A stretch of 64,000 nt of DNA, taken from positions 496,001-560,000 of the forward strand of contig NZ_JWLK01000002.1 of assembly GCF_000814005.1 (NCBI RefSeq), in the 5' to 3' direction. Both the position numbers and the translations under genes were made by a program. Below the pieces are notes generated by a model. It made no database searches, was not told the origin of the DNA, and worked only from the letters and a program-made list of their open reading frames with translations. This document shows positions 54,686 to 63,947 of the stretch, in pieces; the stretch's first letter is position 1; each line of letters begins with the position of its first letter. The stretch is from Ruegeria sp. ANG-S4. GTDB taxonomy: Bacteria > Pseudomonadota > Alphaproteobacteria > Rhodobacterales > Rhodobacteraceae.

Positions 54686-55993
54686 ATGAACAGACGAGAA
54701 TTCGGCTTATTATCAGCAACTTGGCTTGCAGCGGGTTTGCCAACTGGCCTCAGAGCGGATGAAACCTGCCAATCCCCGTATATGCCGAAAATCACCGGAC
54801 ATGAAGAGTTCGTGTATGTCTGGACGCTGGGCGTGGAAGGCATGGGAGATGGGCAAGACAAGCTCGTGACCGTCGATGTGCGGCCCAACTCACCCACCAA
54901 AGGCACGGTGATAAACTCTGTATCCGTGGGCGGACGTAACGAGGCGCATCATGGCGGGTTTTCAGCCGATCGCAGGTATTTCTGGGCGGGTGGTCTGGAT
55001 ACAAACCGCATCTTCATTTTCGACGTTCATTCCGATCCGTCGCAGCCGCGCTTACACAAAACGATCGAAACCTTTGTCGAGGACAGCGGCGGCGTTGTTG
55101 GACCGCACACGTTCTTTGCGCTGCCCGGGCGGATGCTGATCACGGGCCTGTCGAATTCGGACGACCATGGCGGCCGGACGGCTTTGGTCGAATACAATGA
55201 TGATGGCGACTATCTGGCGACATATTGGATGCCCACCGCAGACGACATGCGCGGCGCCGTGGCCGTTGATGGTGCCGTTGCAGATGGCTACGGCTATGAC
55301 ATTCGCGCGCTGATCCGCAAGAACATCATGCTGACGTCGTCGTTCACCGGGTGGTCGAACTACATGATGGATTTCGGACAGATGCTGCAAGACCCGGAGG
55401 CAATGCAACGGTTCGGGAACACAATTGTTCAGTGGGACCTGCATACCCGGCAGCCGCGCAAAGTGTTCAACGTGCCCGGCGCTCCGCTGGAAATCCGCTT
55501 CCCCTGGGGATCGAATGCTAATTATGCGTTCTCTTCAACCGCGCTGACCTCACAGCTTTGGCTGATCTACGAAGACGATGCGGGCGAATGGCAGGCCAAG
55601 GCGGTTGCGGACATTGGCAACCCTGCGGACATCCCGCTGCCCGTTGATATCTCAATCGCGGCGGACGATCAGACCCTGTGGGTCAATAGCTTTATGGACG
55701 GCAAAACCAGACTGTTCGACGTCTCGGACCCGCATAACCCCAAGCAGGTTTACGAAAAGGTCATTGGGCCGCAGGTCAACATGGTCAGCCAAAGCTGGGA
55801 CGGGCAACGCGTCTATTTCACCTCATCTCTGCTGGCGAACTGGGACAAGAAGGGCGAAGACAACGCGCAGTACCTGAAAGCTTACAGCTGGGATGGGAAC
55901 GAGCTTGTCGAGGATTTTGAGATCGACTTCAACGCACTGAATCTGGGTCGTGCGCATATCATGCGGTTTGGAAGCGCGGCGCTCTACGCCTGA
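54686..55993 (+). CDS. mtoX: Methanethiol oxidase (SBP56 / selenium-binding protein family)
   Basis: A 435-residue SBP56-family protein. MNRREFGLLSATWLAAG is a twin-arginine export signal, which fits the periplasmic, copper-containing methanethiol oxidase that converts methanethiol to formaldehyde, hydrogen sulfide and hydrogen peroxide. NEAHHGGFSADRRYFWAGG, PLEIRFPWGSN and GRAHIMRFGS are conserved with SELENBP1-type proteins. ATG 54686 starts on the Tat signal; an in-frame start at 54638 would put 16 residues before it. The SCO and MauG-type genes downstream are the known mtoX partners, which makes the assignment firm. Confidence 0.9.
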   Translation: MNRREFGLLSATWLAAGLPTGLRADETCQSPYMPKITGHEEFVYVWTLGVEGMGDGQDKLVTVDVRPNSPTKGTVINSVSVGGRNEAHHGGFSADRRYFWAGGLDTNRIFIFDVHSDPSQPRLHKTIETFVEDSGGVVGPHTFFALPGRMLITGLSNSDDHGGRTALVEYNDDGDYLATYWMPTADDMRGAVAVDGAVADGYGYDIRALIRKNIMLTSSFTGWSNYMMDFGQMLQDPEAMQRFGNTIVQWDLHTRQPRKVFNVPGAPLEIRFPWGSNANYAFSSTALTSQLWLIYEDDAGEWQAKAVADIGNPADIPLPVDISIAADDQTLWVNSFMDGKTRLFDVSDPHNPKQVYEKVIGPQVNMVSQSWDGQRVYFTSSLLANWDKKGEDNAQYLKAYSWDGNELVEDFEIDFNALNLGRAHIMRFGSAALYA

Positions 55994-56061
55994 TCCGCAG
56001 TCCCGCCAAAATCAGCGGCCTGGCCAAAAGCGCGAGGCCGCTGGAACTGTATAGGTGAAAT

Positions 56062-56769
56062 TTGAAACGTGCTGCGCTGGTTCTGACCATCATAGCGACG
56101 ATGGCTGCGATTCCGTTCGCGGTTTCGCGAGAGGCTGAGGCCCCGATAACGGCGTCAGGCCTCTCCAAGCATTTTGAAGTGGGCGATGATTTCCAATATG
56201 AGCCGCCGGAACCCGGAACCTATGATCTGGTTGCCGTAAAATCCGCCCCAACCGGTCAGGTGCTCGATACGTCAGGCGCGCAACGAGACCTTGGCACGTT
56301 GTTAAACGGCAAGATCTCATTGGTCAGCTTTGTCTATCTGACCTGTGGTGACATCAATGGGTGCCCGCTGGCGATGTCCACGCTGTTCGACATCTATGAA
56401 ACCAGCTTGATGATCCCGGGATTGGGAGAAGATGTGCAACTTGTCACGATTTCGTTTGACCCGGAACGCGACACCGTGGATGCGATCAACAGCTTCATGC
56501 TTCCCTTCGCAAGTGACGCCGAGAAGGATCAAAAGTTCGACTGGCACGTTCTGACCACCGAAGGGCAGAAGAAGCTCGCCCCGATACTCGAAGGTTTTGG
56601 TCAGGTTGTTGATCGCGGGAGCCCGGATGGCCAGATCAACCACCTGCTGCGGATGTACCTTGTCGATCGGGATGGTGCCATTCGAAACATCTACGGTCTT
56701 GGGCAGATTGATCCCCGGTTGCTGATGGGGGATGTCGAGACCCTTTTGCTGTCGGAACAATCGTCTTGA
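56062..56769 (+). CDS. SCO1/SenC-family copper chaperone (MtoX partner)
   Basis: A 235-residue SCO-type thioredoxin-fold protein with an N-terminal membrane anchor or signal (about 2-21). The metal site is altered: C95 and C101 in TCGDINGCPLA are five residues apart instead of the usual three (CxxxCP), while the later His (H194 in GQINHLLRMYLVDRDG) is kept. It probably delivers copper to MtoX. It starts at TTG 56062 after AGGTGA, and its stop overlaps the mauG-type start (TTGA). Confidence 0.85.
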   Translation: MKRAALVLTIIATMAAIPFAVSREAEAPITASGLSKHFEVGDDFQYEPPEPGTYDLVAVKSAPTGQVLDTSGAQRDLGTLLNGKISLVSFVYLTCGDINGCPLAMSTLFDIYETSLMIPGLGEDVQLVTISFDPERDTVDAINSFMLPFASDAEKDQKFDWHVLTTEGQKKLAPILEGFGQVVDRGSPDGQINHLLRMYLVDRDGAIRNIYGLGQIDPRLLMGDVETLLLSEQSS

Positions 56770-58004
56770 GGTATCTCGCCGCCGCGATCCTGATCTTAAT
56801 ACCGATTGGATCAGGACTTGCCGAAGCCGCTGGGCAACCAGTTGGATGTACCTCAATGCGCGACAACTTCCTCCGGGAAGGTTCCGAAGCTGACCAGAGT
56901 GTTTTCTTGGGTTTGCCCACGATTGAACATCCCGACGACAATCCGCCCTCATTGGCAAAGCTGGAACTGGGTCGAAAACTGTTCCTCGATCGCCGCCTGT
57001 CAGCCAATGGAACAATGGCGTGTGCCACCTGCCATCTGCCCGAGCAGGCTTTTGTCAATCGCGAAATGCAGACCGCGGTCGGTGTCGAGGGTCGGTCGGG
57101 TCGAAGGAACTCGCCAACGCTTTTGAACTCCGCCTACCTGACCACCCTGTTTCACGATGGTCGCGAGATCTCGTTGGAAACTCAATTTATCGCACCGCTT
57201 CTTGCCCGCAATGAAATGGCGAACCCTTCCATCGGCTATGTCATCGAGAACCTCAGATCATTCGAGGACTACGACGGACTTTTTGAAACCGCTTTTGGCG
57301 GCAGCGCATCGATTGAAAAGATGGGACAGGCGTTGGCGGTTTTTCAGCGAAGCCTCGTGGCCGGAAACTCTCCTTTTGACCAGTGGTATTTCGGCGGGAA
57401 TGACGACGCCGTCAGCAACAGCGTCAAGAACGGCTTCGAACTGTTCTCTGGCGCAGCCGGGTGTTCAAACTGCCATTCATTGCATCAAACCCACGCGATG
57501 TTCACAGACAACCGGTTTCATAACATCGGCTATGGCTGGATGAGAGAGCAGGATCGGCACAAAGGCGAAAGGACCGTCAATGTCCAAGTCGCACCCGGTG
57601 TACACTACGAGGTCAGCTCTTCAGTGATTGAATCCGTCGGTGAAGGTCGCCAAGCCGACCTTGGTCGCTATGAAGTTACGCAGAATCCAAAGCACCTCTG
57701 GCAGTTCCGAACCCCATCACTGCGAAATGTCGGCGCAACGGCGCCATACATGCATGATGGCGGGCTTTCCACGCTTGCCGACGTTATTGATTTCTACGAC
57801 AAGGGCGGCGCGCGCCATGCTCTGCTCAGCCCTTGGGTCCGGCCACTGCACTTAACCGCTGAAGACAAAGACAACCTCGAGGCCTTCCTGAACAGCCTGA
57901 CGTCAGAGAATCTCGACTGTCTTGAGGTCTACGCACGGTCGGGATTGATTGACGGTAACCGGCCTCAAGTTGCGCCTTCCCTTGGGACAACACGCGAGCC
58001 TTAG
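56766..58004 (+). CDS. Di-heme cytochrome c peroxidase / MauG-family protein (MtoX partner)
   Basis: A 412-residue periplasmic di-heme protein. A signal peptide ends near SGLAEAAG; heme-binding motifs are CATCH (C86-H90) and CSNCH (C233-H237). The domain order matches MauG / bacterial cytochrome c peroxidase. MauG-type enzymes oxidise protein residues during cofactor maturation; beside mtoX it probably matures MtoX or removes the peroxide it makes. TTG start at 56766, coupled to the SCO gene. The end overlaps the convergent SDR gene by 4 bp. Confidence 0.88.
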   Translation: MRYLAAAILILIPIGSGLAEAAGQPVGCTSMRDNFLREGSEADQSVFLGLPTIEHPDDNPPSLAKLELGRKLFLDRRLSANGTMACATCHLPEQAFVNREMQTAVGVEGRSGRRNSPTLLNSAYLTTLFHDGREISLETQFIAPLLARNEMANPSIGYVIENLRSFEDYDGLFETAFGGSASIEKMGQALAVFQRSLVAGNSPFDQWYFGGNDDAVSNSVKNGFELFSGAAGCSNCHSLHQTHAMFTDNRFHNIGYGWMREQDRHKGERTVNVQVAPGVHYEVSSSVIESVGEGRQADLGRYEVTQNPKHLWQFRTPSLRNVGATAPYMHDGGLSTLADVIDFYDKGGARHALLSPWVRPLHLTAEDKDNLEAFLNSLTSENLDCLEVYARSGLIDGNRPQVAPSLGTTREP

Positions 58005-58768
58005 CTTGGTTGCAGTCGGATCGCGCCGTCCAGTCGAATGACCGAGCCGTTCAGCATGTCATTTTCGACAATCTGTTCGACCAGTGACGCGTATTCCTCG
58101 GGCTTGGCCAATCTGGCAGGAAACGGCGTTTGCTTTCCCAGCGACGCCTGCACCTCTTCGGGCAAGCCCATCAGCATCGGCGTTTCAAACAACCCCGGCG
58201 CAATGGTGACAACGCGAATGCCGGTCTTGGCAAGGTCACGCGCCATTGGAAGGGTCAAACCGATCACGCCGGCCTTTGATGCTGCATATGCGGCCTGGCC
58301 GATTTGACCTTCCAAACCAGCGACGGACGCCGTCATGATGATGACCCCTCTTGCGTTGTCGTCCCCTGCGGGCTCATTCTCCGCCATTCCGGCGGCAGAC
58401 TGGGATGCAGCGACAAATGTGCCGAACAAATTGATGCCAAGCGTCTTGGAAAAAAGGGCGGGATCGTGGGGTTTGCCCTTGGAAACCGTCTTTTGACCAG
58501 GTGCGATACCTGCACACGACACAAAGATTCTTTCGACCCCGTGCCGGGCCCGTGCGATGGCAAACGCCATTTCCAACTGCTGGGCGTCCGTGACATCGAC
58601 CTTGCAAAAGACGCCACCGATTTCTGACGCCACTGCTTTGCCGCGCGTTTCTTCAACATCAAAGATCGCGACTTTCACACCCAATTCCGAGAGGCGGCGG
58701 GCGGTCGCTTCGCCCAAGCCTGATGCGCCGCCGGTGACAACCGCGGCCGAACGTTCATCGATTTTCAT
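58001..58768 (-). CDS. SDR oxidoreductase, 3-hydroxyacyl-CoA dehydrogenase type II-like
   Basis: A 255-residue short-chain dehydrogenase. Cofactor loop TGGASGLGEAT at 12-22, catalytic Ser in IIMTASVAGLEGQ and the YxxxK pair in AAYAASKAG. The insert FVSCAGIAPGQKTVSKGKP and the end FPARLAKPEEYASLVEQI follow HSD17B10-type 3-hydroxyacyl-CoA dehydrogenases, suggesting a beta-oxidation step. Separated by 140 bp from the next operon on the same strand. Confidence 0.85.
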   Translation of the reverse strand: MKIDERSAAVVTGGASGLGEATARRLSELGVKVAIFDVEETRGKAVASEIGGVFCKVDVTDAQQLEMAFAIARARHGVERIFVSCAGIAPGQKTVSKGKPHDPALFSKTLGINLFGTFVAASQSAAGMAENEPAGDDNARGVIIMTASVAGLEGQIGQAAYAASKAGVIGLTLPMARDLAKTGIRVVTIAPGLFETPMLMGLPEEVQASLGKQTPFPARLAKPEEYASLVEQIVENDMLNGSVIRLDGAIRLQPS

Positions 58769-58908
58769 TTTTGAACCCTTACTGTTTGAACTTTGTTCTG
58801 CGCGATCCCGCGCAGGTGCGTTGCCCGGCGGGAGTCAGCGCTTTTGACACCAGTATGGCTATCGCCAATGCCCGATGCGTGATGGCTAAGCAGGCGCGCG
58901 GCTGTTTC

Positions 58909-59640
58909 TCAGCTTGCACCAATCTCGCCGGCAAGTTCCTCCACAAACGTTGCGATTTCTTCCAGAGGCTCGCGCTCCGTGCGATAGCGATTTTCCGGTG
59001 CCGTCATATCCGCATAACCGACGGCCATACCGCAGATGACCATCTCATCCCTCGGGATCGATAACCGACGATGCAGGATCTCATAATACTGGGCGAAGGC
59101 TTGCTGCGCACAGGTGTCCAGACCAAATTCGCGGGCGGCGATCATGATGCTCTGCAAGAACATCCCGTAATCGAGCCAGGATCCGATCTCGAGATCTCGG
59201 TCGATCGTAAAGATCAGGCCAACCGGAGCGTCAAAGAACCGATAGTTTCTTCCGTGCTGTTCTCGGGTGCGTTCTCTGTCGCCTTTCCTGATACCCAGCG
59301 CGCCATAGAGTCCCCATCCGTTGGCCCGCCGCCGAGACAGGTAGGGATCGCGCCACTCGGACGGGTAATAGTCATACTCGAAGTCCGGGCTTTTGCCGGC
59401 ATTGTAGGCCGAGAGAATTTCGGCGCACAATTGATCGCGTTGCGCACCCCGGACCACATAAACCTTCCAGGGCTGGGTGTTTGTGCCACTCGGCGCGCGG
59501 GATGCCGCAGCAAGTATCGACCGAACAACGTCATCTGGCACGTCTTTCGGAAGATATGCGCGCATCGACTGTCGTGTGACAATTGCATCGACCGCAGTCT
59601 TTGCAGGACCACGCAGTTGATCCGCATCGGTTACCTTCAT
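58909..59640 (-). CDS. Nitroreductase-family FMN protein
   Basis: A 243-residue nitroreductase. TRQSMRAYLPKDVPDDVV and SRAPSGTNTQPWKVYVV at the N-terminus bind FMN, and SWLDYGMFLQSIMIAAREFGLDTCAQQAF is the dimer-interface segment. Such enzymes reduce nitro groups, quinones or enoates with NAD(P)H. Its start overlaps the GntR stop by 4 nt, so it is the last gene of the acyl-CoA operon. Confidence 0.88.
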   Translation of the reverse strand: MKVTDADQLRGPAKTAVDAIVTRQSMRAYLPKDVPDDVVRSILAAASRAPSGTNTQPWKVYVVRGAQRDQLCAEILSAYNAGKSPDFEYDYYPSEWRDPYLSRRRANGWGLYGALGIRKGDRERTREQHGRNYRFFDAPVGLIFTIDRDLEIGSWLDYGMFLQSIMIAAREFGLDTCAQQAFAQYYEILHRRLSIPRDEMVICGMAVGYADMTAPENRYRTEREPLEEIATFVEELAGEIGAS

Positions 59641-60398
59641 TGGATGGAGTCCCGTTTTTGCGGAAGGTTTTGGATGGGTTCGTCGATATCGAGGTTCGCA
59701 AGCTCATAGCCGCGTTTGAAATCCTCGATGTGACGACGCATCCATTCCTGAGCCGTTTCAGCGTCGCGTTCTGCAACCGCCTGCATGATTTGCCTGTGCG
59801 CTTCGACCATACGTTCCCCGGCGTTCAGACGTTTCATGACAGCGTCAAATGCAGGGTAAAACAATGCGACGATCGGTTGGCGGCAAAGCTGCATCGCCCT
59901 GTTTCCGCAGGCTTCGGTGAGGATATTGTGAAAATCGATGTCCAGTCTGGACAGGTCTACATGGTCCGGTGCCAAAGCTTCGGTGCGATCCATGTTTTCC
60001 CGAAGTAACGCAATCTGGTCTTCGGTTGCGTTTTGGGTCGCATCCGCCGCCACAACCGGTTCGATCGTATGCATCGTTCTGTAGAGCTCGTTGAACGTGA
60101 TCTTTTGCAGGATCATTGCGCCGGTTATCGGCGCGGCCACCACCTGCGTTTTTGGAACCGAAACAAAAAGCTTCTTGCCCCCCGGTTTACGCGAGACAAT
60201 GCCGTTTTCTTCCAGGAGACGGATTGCCTCGCGCACTGTGGATCGGTTGACACCCAACAATTCTGCCAGGGCCAATTCTGACGGAAGTGTTGCCCCAACC
60301 GCGATCTCGCCGTTCAGGATTCGATCTCGCATCATGCTTGCAGCCAATTTGTAGGCAGGCTCGCTGTGAACCGGTTGCAAAACGTTGGGGTCGATCAT
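59637..60398 (-). CDS. FadR-type GntR regulator inside the acyl-CoA operon
   Basis: A 253-residue GntR/FCD regulator. The HTH (ELALAELLGVNRSTVREAIRLLEENGIVSRKPGGK) is at about 40-75 and an FCD sensor domain follows. It overlaps the acyl-CoA synthetase stop and the nitroreductase start by 4 nt each, an unusual place for a regulator and a sign of autoregulation of the whole operon. The ligand may be an acid or acyl-CoA of this pathway. Confidence 0.88.
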   Translation of the reverse strand: MIDPNVLQPVHSEPAYKLAASMMRDRILNGEIAVGATLPSELALAELLGVNRSTVREAIRLLEENGIVSRKPGGKKLFVSVPKTQVVAAPITGAMILQKITFNELYRTMHTIEPVVAADATQNATEDQIALLRENMDRTEALAPDHVDLSRLDIDFHNILTEACGNRAMQLCRQPIVALFYPAFDAVMKRLNAGERMVEAHRQIMQAVAERDAETAQEWMRRHIEDFKRGYELANLDIDEPIQNLPQKRDSIQ

Positions 60399-61993
60399 TG
60401 GCTCACTCTCTTCGCAAATTCCTGGTCTCTCAGCACACGCCGAAGGATCTTACCCGTTGGACCCTTGGGAAGCTGCGAGACAAATTCCACCTGTCTTGGA
60501 TACTTATACGGCGAAGCAATTTGTTTCACATGCGATTGTAGGTCTTTTTTGAGCGTTTCTGTTTCCAAAACGTCCCGCTTTACGACAACAAAGGCCTTCA
60601 CGACCTCCCCACGATCATCATCCGGAGACGCGACCACCGCGCATTCAAGCACATTTGCATGCTGCAACAGTGCGTTTTCTACTTCCGTGGGGCCAATCCG
60701 ATATCCAGCGGAATTTATGACGTCATCCGAACGGCTTTGGTACCAAAAAAACCCATCATCGTCCTGGACGCCCAAATCGCCCGTGTCAAAGACCGGACCG
60801 TCTGGCCCGTTTAACGTCGCTTGTTCCAGTTTCTCCGGAGCTTTCCAATAGCCCAGCATCATCTGCGGATTGGGCAAGCGAAGCGCGATCCGCCCCACCT
60901 GCCCATTGGGAACCTGGGCGCCGGAGTCGTCGACAATGGCAAGTTCAGACCCCGGCGCAGACTTGCCCATCGAGCCAACACGGGGAGAAGTGTCTTTTAG
61001 CGTCAGGGCAGTCATGAGTGTTTCGGTTTGACCATAAGCTTCGTACACGTCCAAACCTGATACGGCCTTCCACTGTGCGGCAACGGCCGGGTTCATCGCC
61101 TCACCAGCGGACACCGTTCGGCGCAGGGCGGAAAGATCATAAAGGTCGACGTCTTCCTGAACCACACGATTCAGTTCCGTTGCGGGCGCACAGTAAATGG
61201 TCACGTGGTTGTCGGCCAGCAACCGCAGTCTTTCGCGCGGATCAAATGGGCCATCATAGAAAAAGGCGCACCCTCCTTCTGACCAGGGCCCAAACAGGAT
61301 TGATGTTCCGGCCTTTGACCATCCCGTATCTGCCGTACACCAAATTCGGTCGCCCGGCTTCACGTCCAGCCAGTGGCGCGCTGAAAATCGCCATGTATAC
61401 AAGCTTCTGGCCGAATGCAGCACCCCTTTGGGGTACCCTGTCGAACCAGAGGTATAGTACAATAAAGCAGGGTCCTCGGCCATCATCACGGCGTCTTCAA
61501 CCGATTGCGCCTGCTCCAGCGCGTCGCCGATGCTGTGCCAATCTTCGCGCTGCCCGACACAGAACCGAACCGGCACATCCTCTAGTCCGTCAAGGATGTG
61601 ATCTATGTGCTCTGCCCTGCAGATGACGCCTTTCACCTCAGCATCTTGTGCCCGATACCCAATTTCGCCCGCGGTCAGCATTTCAATACATGGGATCGGT
61701 ATCGCTCCGATGCGCAGAGCGGCAACCATCGCGATCTGCCATTCCGGTATTCGCGGCATGACGATCAGAACGCGATCGCCTTTTCCAATGCCCGCACTTT
61801 GCATCGCTGCGCCAAGGCGTTTGGTCAGCAACGACATGTGGCGATAGCTGTATTCGCGCCTTTCACCCGCGGCGTTTTCCCAAATCAGGCACAGGTTTTC
61901 ATTCTGTGCAGCCCAACGATCAACGACATCGACGGCAAAATTGAAGGTTTCAGGAATGTCCCACTGAAAGTCGTCACCAAGTGTCTGTTTCAT
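60395..61993 (-). CDS. Acyl-CoA synthetase (AMP-forming, medium-chain type)
   Basis: A 532-residue adenylate-forming ligase: ATP loop LLYYTSGSTGYPKGVLHS, TADTGWSKAG, A5 motif VYEAYGQTETLM, A7 DTGDLGVQDDDGF and catalytic Lys in LPKGPTGKILRRVLR. Overall closest to ACSM-type medium-chain or aromatic acyl-CoA synthetases. It activates the carboxylic acid that enters the pathway. It overlaps CaiB and GntR genes by 4 nt. Confidence 0.88.
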   Translation of the reverse strand: MKQTLGDDFQWDIPETFNFAVDVVDRWAAQNENLCLIWENAAGERREYSYRHMSLLTKRLGAAMQSAGIGKGDRVLIVMPRIPEWQIAMVAALRIGAIPIPCIEMLTAGEIGYRAQDAEVKGVICRAEHIDHILDGLEDVPVRFCVGQREDWHSIGDALEQAQSVEDAVMMAEDPALLYYTSGSTGYPKGVLHSARSLYTWRFSARHWLDVKPGDRIWCTADTGWSKAGTSILFGPWSEGGCAFFYDGPFDPRERLRLLADNHVTIYCAPATELNRVVQEDVDLYDLSALRRTVSAGEAMNPAVAAQWKAVSGLDVYEAYGQTETLMTALTLKDTSPRVGSMGKSAPGSELAIVDDSGAQVPNGQVGRIALRLPNPQMMLGYWKAPEKLEQATLNGPDGPVFDTGDLGVQDDDGFFWYQSRSDDVINSAGYRIGPTEVENALLQHANVLECAVVASPDDDRGEVVKAFVVVKRDVLETETLKKDLQSHVKQIASPYKYPRQVEFVSQLPKGPTGKILRRVLRDQEFAKRVSQ

Positions 61994-63198
61994 CGCTGTG
62001 GCTCCTGCCCGTCCTTGTTGCCGATCAGTTTTTCGATTTGATCTTCGGAATAGCCAATCGCGCGAAGCTCGCTCTGCGTATGTTCCCCCAAAAGAGGTGC
62101 CGCTGAGCGGATCGTGCAGGGCGTACCGCTCATTTTGATTGGAAATCCAAGCTGAGGGATCGTGCCTTCTACGGGATGGTCCACCGAAAGCAACATTTCC
62201 CGATGTTTGATCTGCGGGTCTTCGATGGCTTCTGATACGTCATAAATCGCCGTAAACGGGATGTCGGCCGGTGTCAGCCGCGCAACCCAGTTGTCGCGCG
62301 TGTCGGTTTTGAACAGCGCGCGCAGCTCCGAAAACTGAGCCTCGGCGTCAGGTCCTTCCGGCCACTGCTGATCCACAAGTTGGTCCAGTCCAACCGCCGC
62401 ACAGAACCTTTGCCAAAAATGTTCCTCGATGATGCCAAGGGCCACCCATCCGCCATCGGAACACTCATAGGTGTTGTAACAGGGTGCCTGCCCGATCAAG
62501 GGCCCGCGCCCGCCTCTTGGGTTCGTGCCCCCAAATAACCAATCCGCACCATGGTAGGCCAGCCATGCAAATGCGCCGTCCGTCATGGATATGTCGATGA
62601 ACTGGCCCAGCCCGCTGGCGCTGCGCGCGATAACGGCGGCAAGAATGCCGGTCGCGGCCATTTGTGATCCACCGCCCACATCCGCGATGGAAAGCCCCGG
62701 AACGACCGGATTACCGTCACGATCTGCAAACAATCGACCTGCCCCGGCGATGGCCAGGTAATTCAGATCGTGGCCCGGCATCAGGCGATACGGACCATCC
62801 TGTCCAAATCCGGAAATCGCGCAATAGATGAGGCGGGGATTGATCTCTTTGAGTGCATCATATCCAAGGTCCAACCGGTCCATGACACCGGGGCGGAAAC
62901 CTTCGACAAGTATGTCGGCGGTTTTCACCAGATCGCGAAGCGCTTCTTTACCCTCGTCCGACTTGAGGTTCAGGACGACGCTCTTTTTGTTTCGGTTCAG
63001 CAGCAGAAACGAACCGCTTTCTTTTACATTAATCGGCGGAAAGTCTCGGTTGTAATCACCGCGCCCTGGTTCTTCGATTTTCACGACATCTGCACCCATA
63101 TCAGCCAATAGCTGGGTGCAGAAAGCGCCGGGTAGAAGGCGAGTCAGGTCCAGAACACGCAGGCCGCTGAGCGCTCCCGAGAGGACATCATTTGTCAT
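61990..63198 (-). CDS. CaiB/BaiF-family CoA-transferase or acyl-CoA racemase
   Basis: A 402-residue family-III CoA-transferase fold. DLTRLLPGAFCTQLLADMGADVVKIE and VLNLKSDEGKEALRDLV open the protein; GHDLNYLAIAG holds the family Asp and, in this GHDxNY form, is the motif of alpha-methylacyl-CoA racemases. So either CoA transfer or 2-methylacyl-CoA epimerisation is possible. ATG 63198 overlaps the SDR stop as ATGA; a GTG 12 nt earlier is less likely. Confidence 0.82.
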   Translation of the reverse strand: MTNDVLSGALSGLRVLDLTRLLPGAFCTQLLADMGADVVKIEEPGRGDYNRDFPPINVKESGSFLLLNRNKKSVVLNLKSDEGKEALRDLVKTADILVEGFRPGVMDRLDLGYDALKEINPRLIYCAISGFGQDGPYRLMPGHDLNYLAIAGAGRLFADRDGNPVVPGLSIADVGGGSQMAATGILAAVIARSASGLGQFIDISMTDGAFAWLAYHGADWLFGGTNPRGGRGPLIGQAPCYNTYECSDGGWVALGIIEEHFWQRFCAAVGLDQLVDQQWPEGPDAEAQFSELRALFKTDTRDNWVARLTPADIPFTAIYDVSEAIEDPQIKHREMLLSVDHPVEGTIPQLGFPIKMSGTPCTIRSAAPLLGEHTQSELRAIGYSEDQIEKLIGNKDGQEPQR

Positions 63199-63947
63199 GT
63201 TGCGATCCACCCCCCGTCAACAGCAATAGTGGCGCCGGTTACGTATTTCGCTGCATCAGACGCCAAATAGACGACGGCCCCCGAAATTTCATCGGAGTCC
63301 CCCAAGCGCCCCATGGGCGTTCGGGTCTCGATCTTTGTGCGCAGCGCATCGTTGGCAGAAAGCCCCGCAGTCAGGTCGGTTTTCACATAGCCTGGCGCGA
63401 CGTTGTTCACGCGCACGTTTTTCGACGCCCAATCCTGCGCCAAAGACTTTGCAAGCCCTTCTACGCCAGCTTTTGCCGCACAATAAGCACCGGTGCGGGA
63501 CAATCCCGTATGGGCCGCGACCGAGGTCACATTGACAATGCTGCCCTTCTGACGCTCCAGCATTTTCGAACCGAACTCGCGCGTACACAGGAAAACGCCG
63601 TTCAGGTTCACATCAATGATGTGACGCCATTCGTCCAACGTCGTATGTTCCGTGCGCTTGTAGTAGGGGTTCACCCCCGCATTGTTCACAAGGATCTCGA
63701 CGGGGCCGACAGTGGCCTCGGTGTGTTCAACCAATTGGCGCACGTCCTCTTCACTTGAGACGTCGGCCGGGAAGCCAAAAACGTCGCCCTCAATATCAGC
63801 CTTTGCCGCATCCAGAGTTTTGGCCTGACGACCCGTGATCATCACGCGCGCACCAGCCGCAGCCAAAGATCGAGAGATTTCAAGGCCGATGCCACGTCCG
63901 CCCCCGGTAACGACGGAAACGCGGCCAGACAAATCGAACACCGTCAT
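63195..63947 (-). CDS. SDR oxidoreductase (FabG-like)
   Basis: A 250-residue classical short-chain dehydrogenase: TGGGRGIGLEIS cofactor loop at 14-25, NNAGVNPYY, catalytic Ser in TSVAAHTG and YCAAK. It probably oxidises a 3-hydroxyacyl-CoA or alcohol in this operon. Its start overlaps the stop of the upstream gene by 4 nt and its end overlaps the CaiB gene. Confidence 0.88.
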   Translation of the reverse strand: MTVFDLSGRVSVVTGGGRGIGLEISRSLAAAGARVMITGRQAKTLDAAKADIEGDVFGFPADVSSEEDVRQLVEHTEATVGPVEILVNNAGVNPYYKRTEHTTLDEWRHIIDVNLNGVFLCTREFGSKMLERQKGSIVNVTSVAAHTGLSRTGAYCAAKAGVEGLAKSLAQDWASKNVRVNNVAPGYVKTDLTAGLSANDALRTKIETRTPMGRLGDSDEISGAVVYLASDAAKYVTGATIAVDGGWIAT

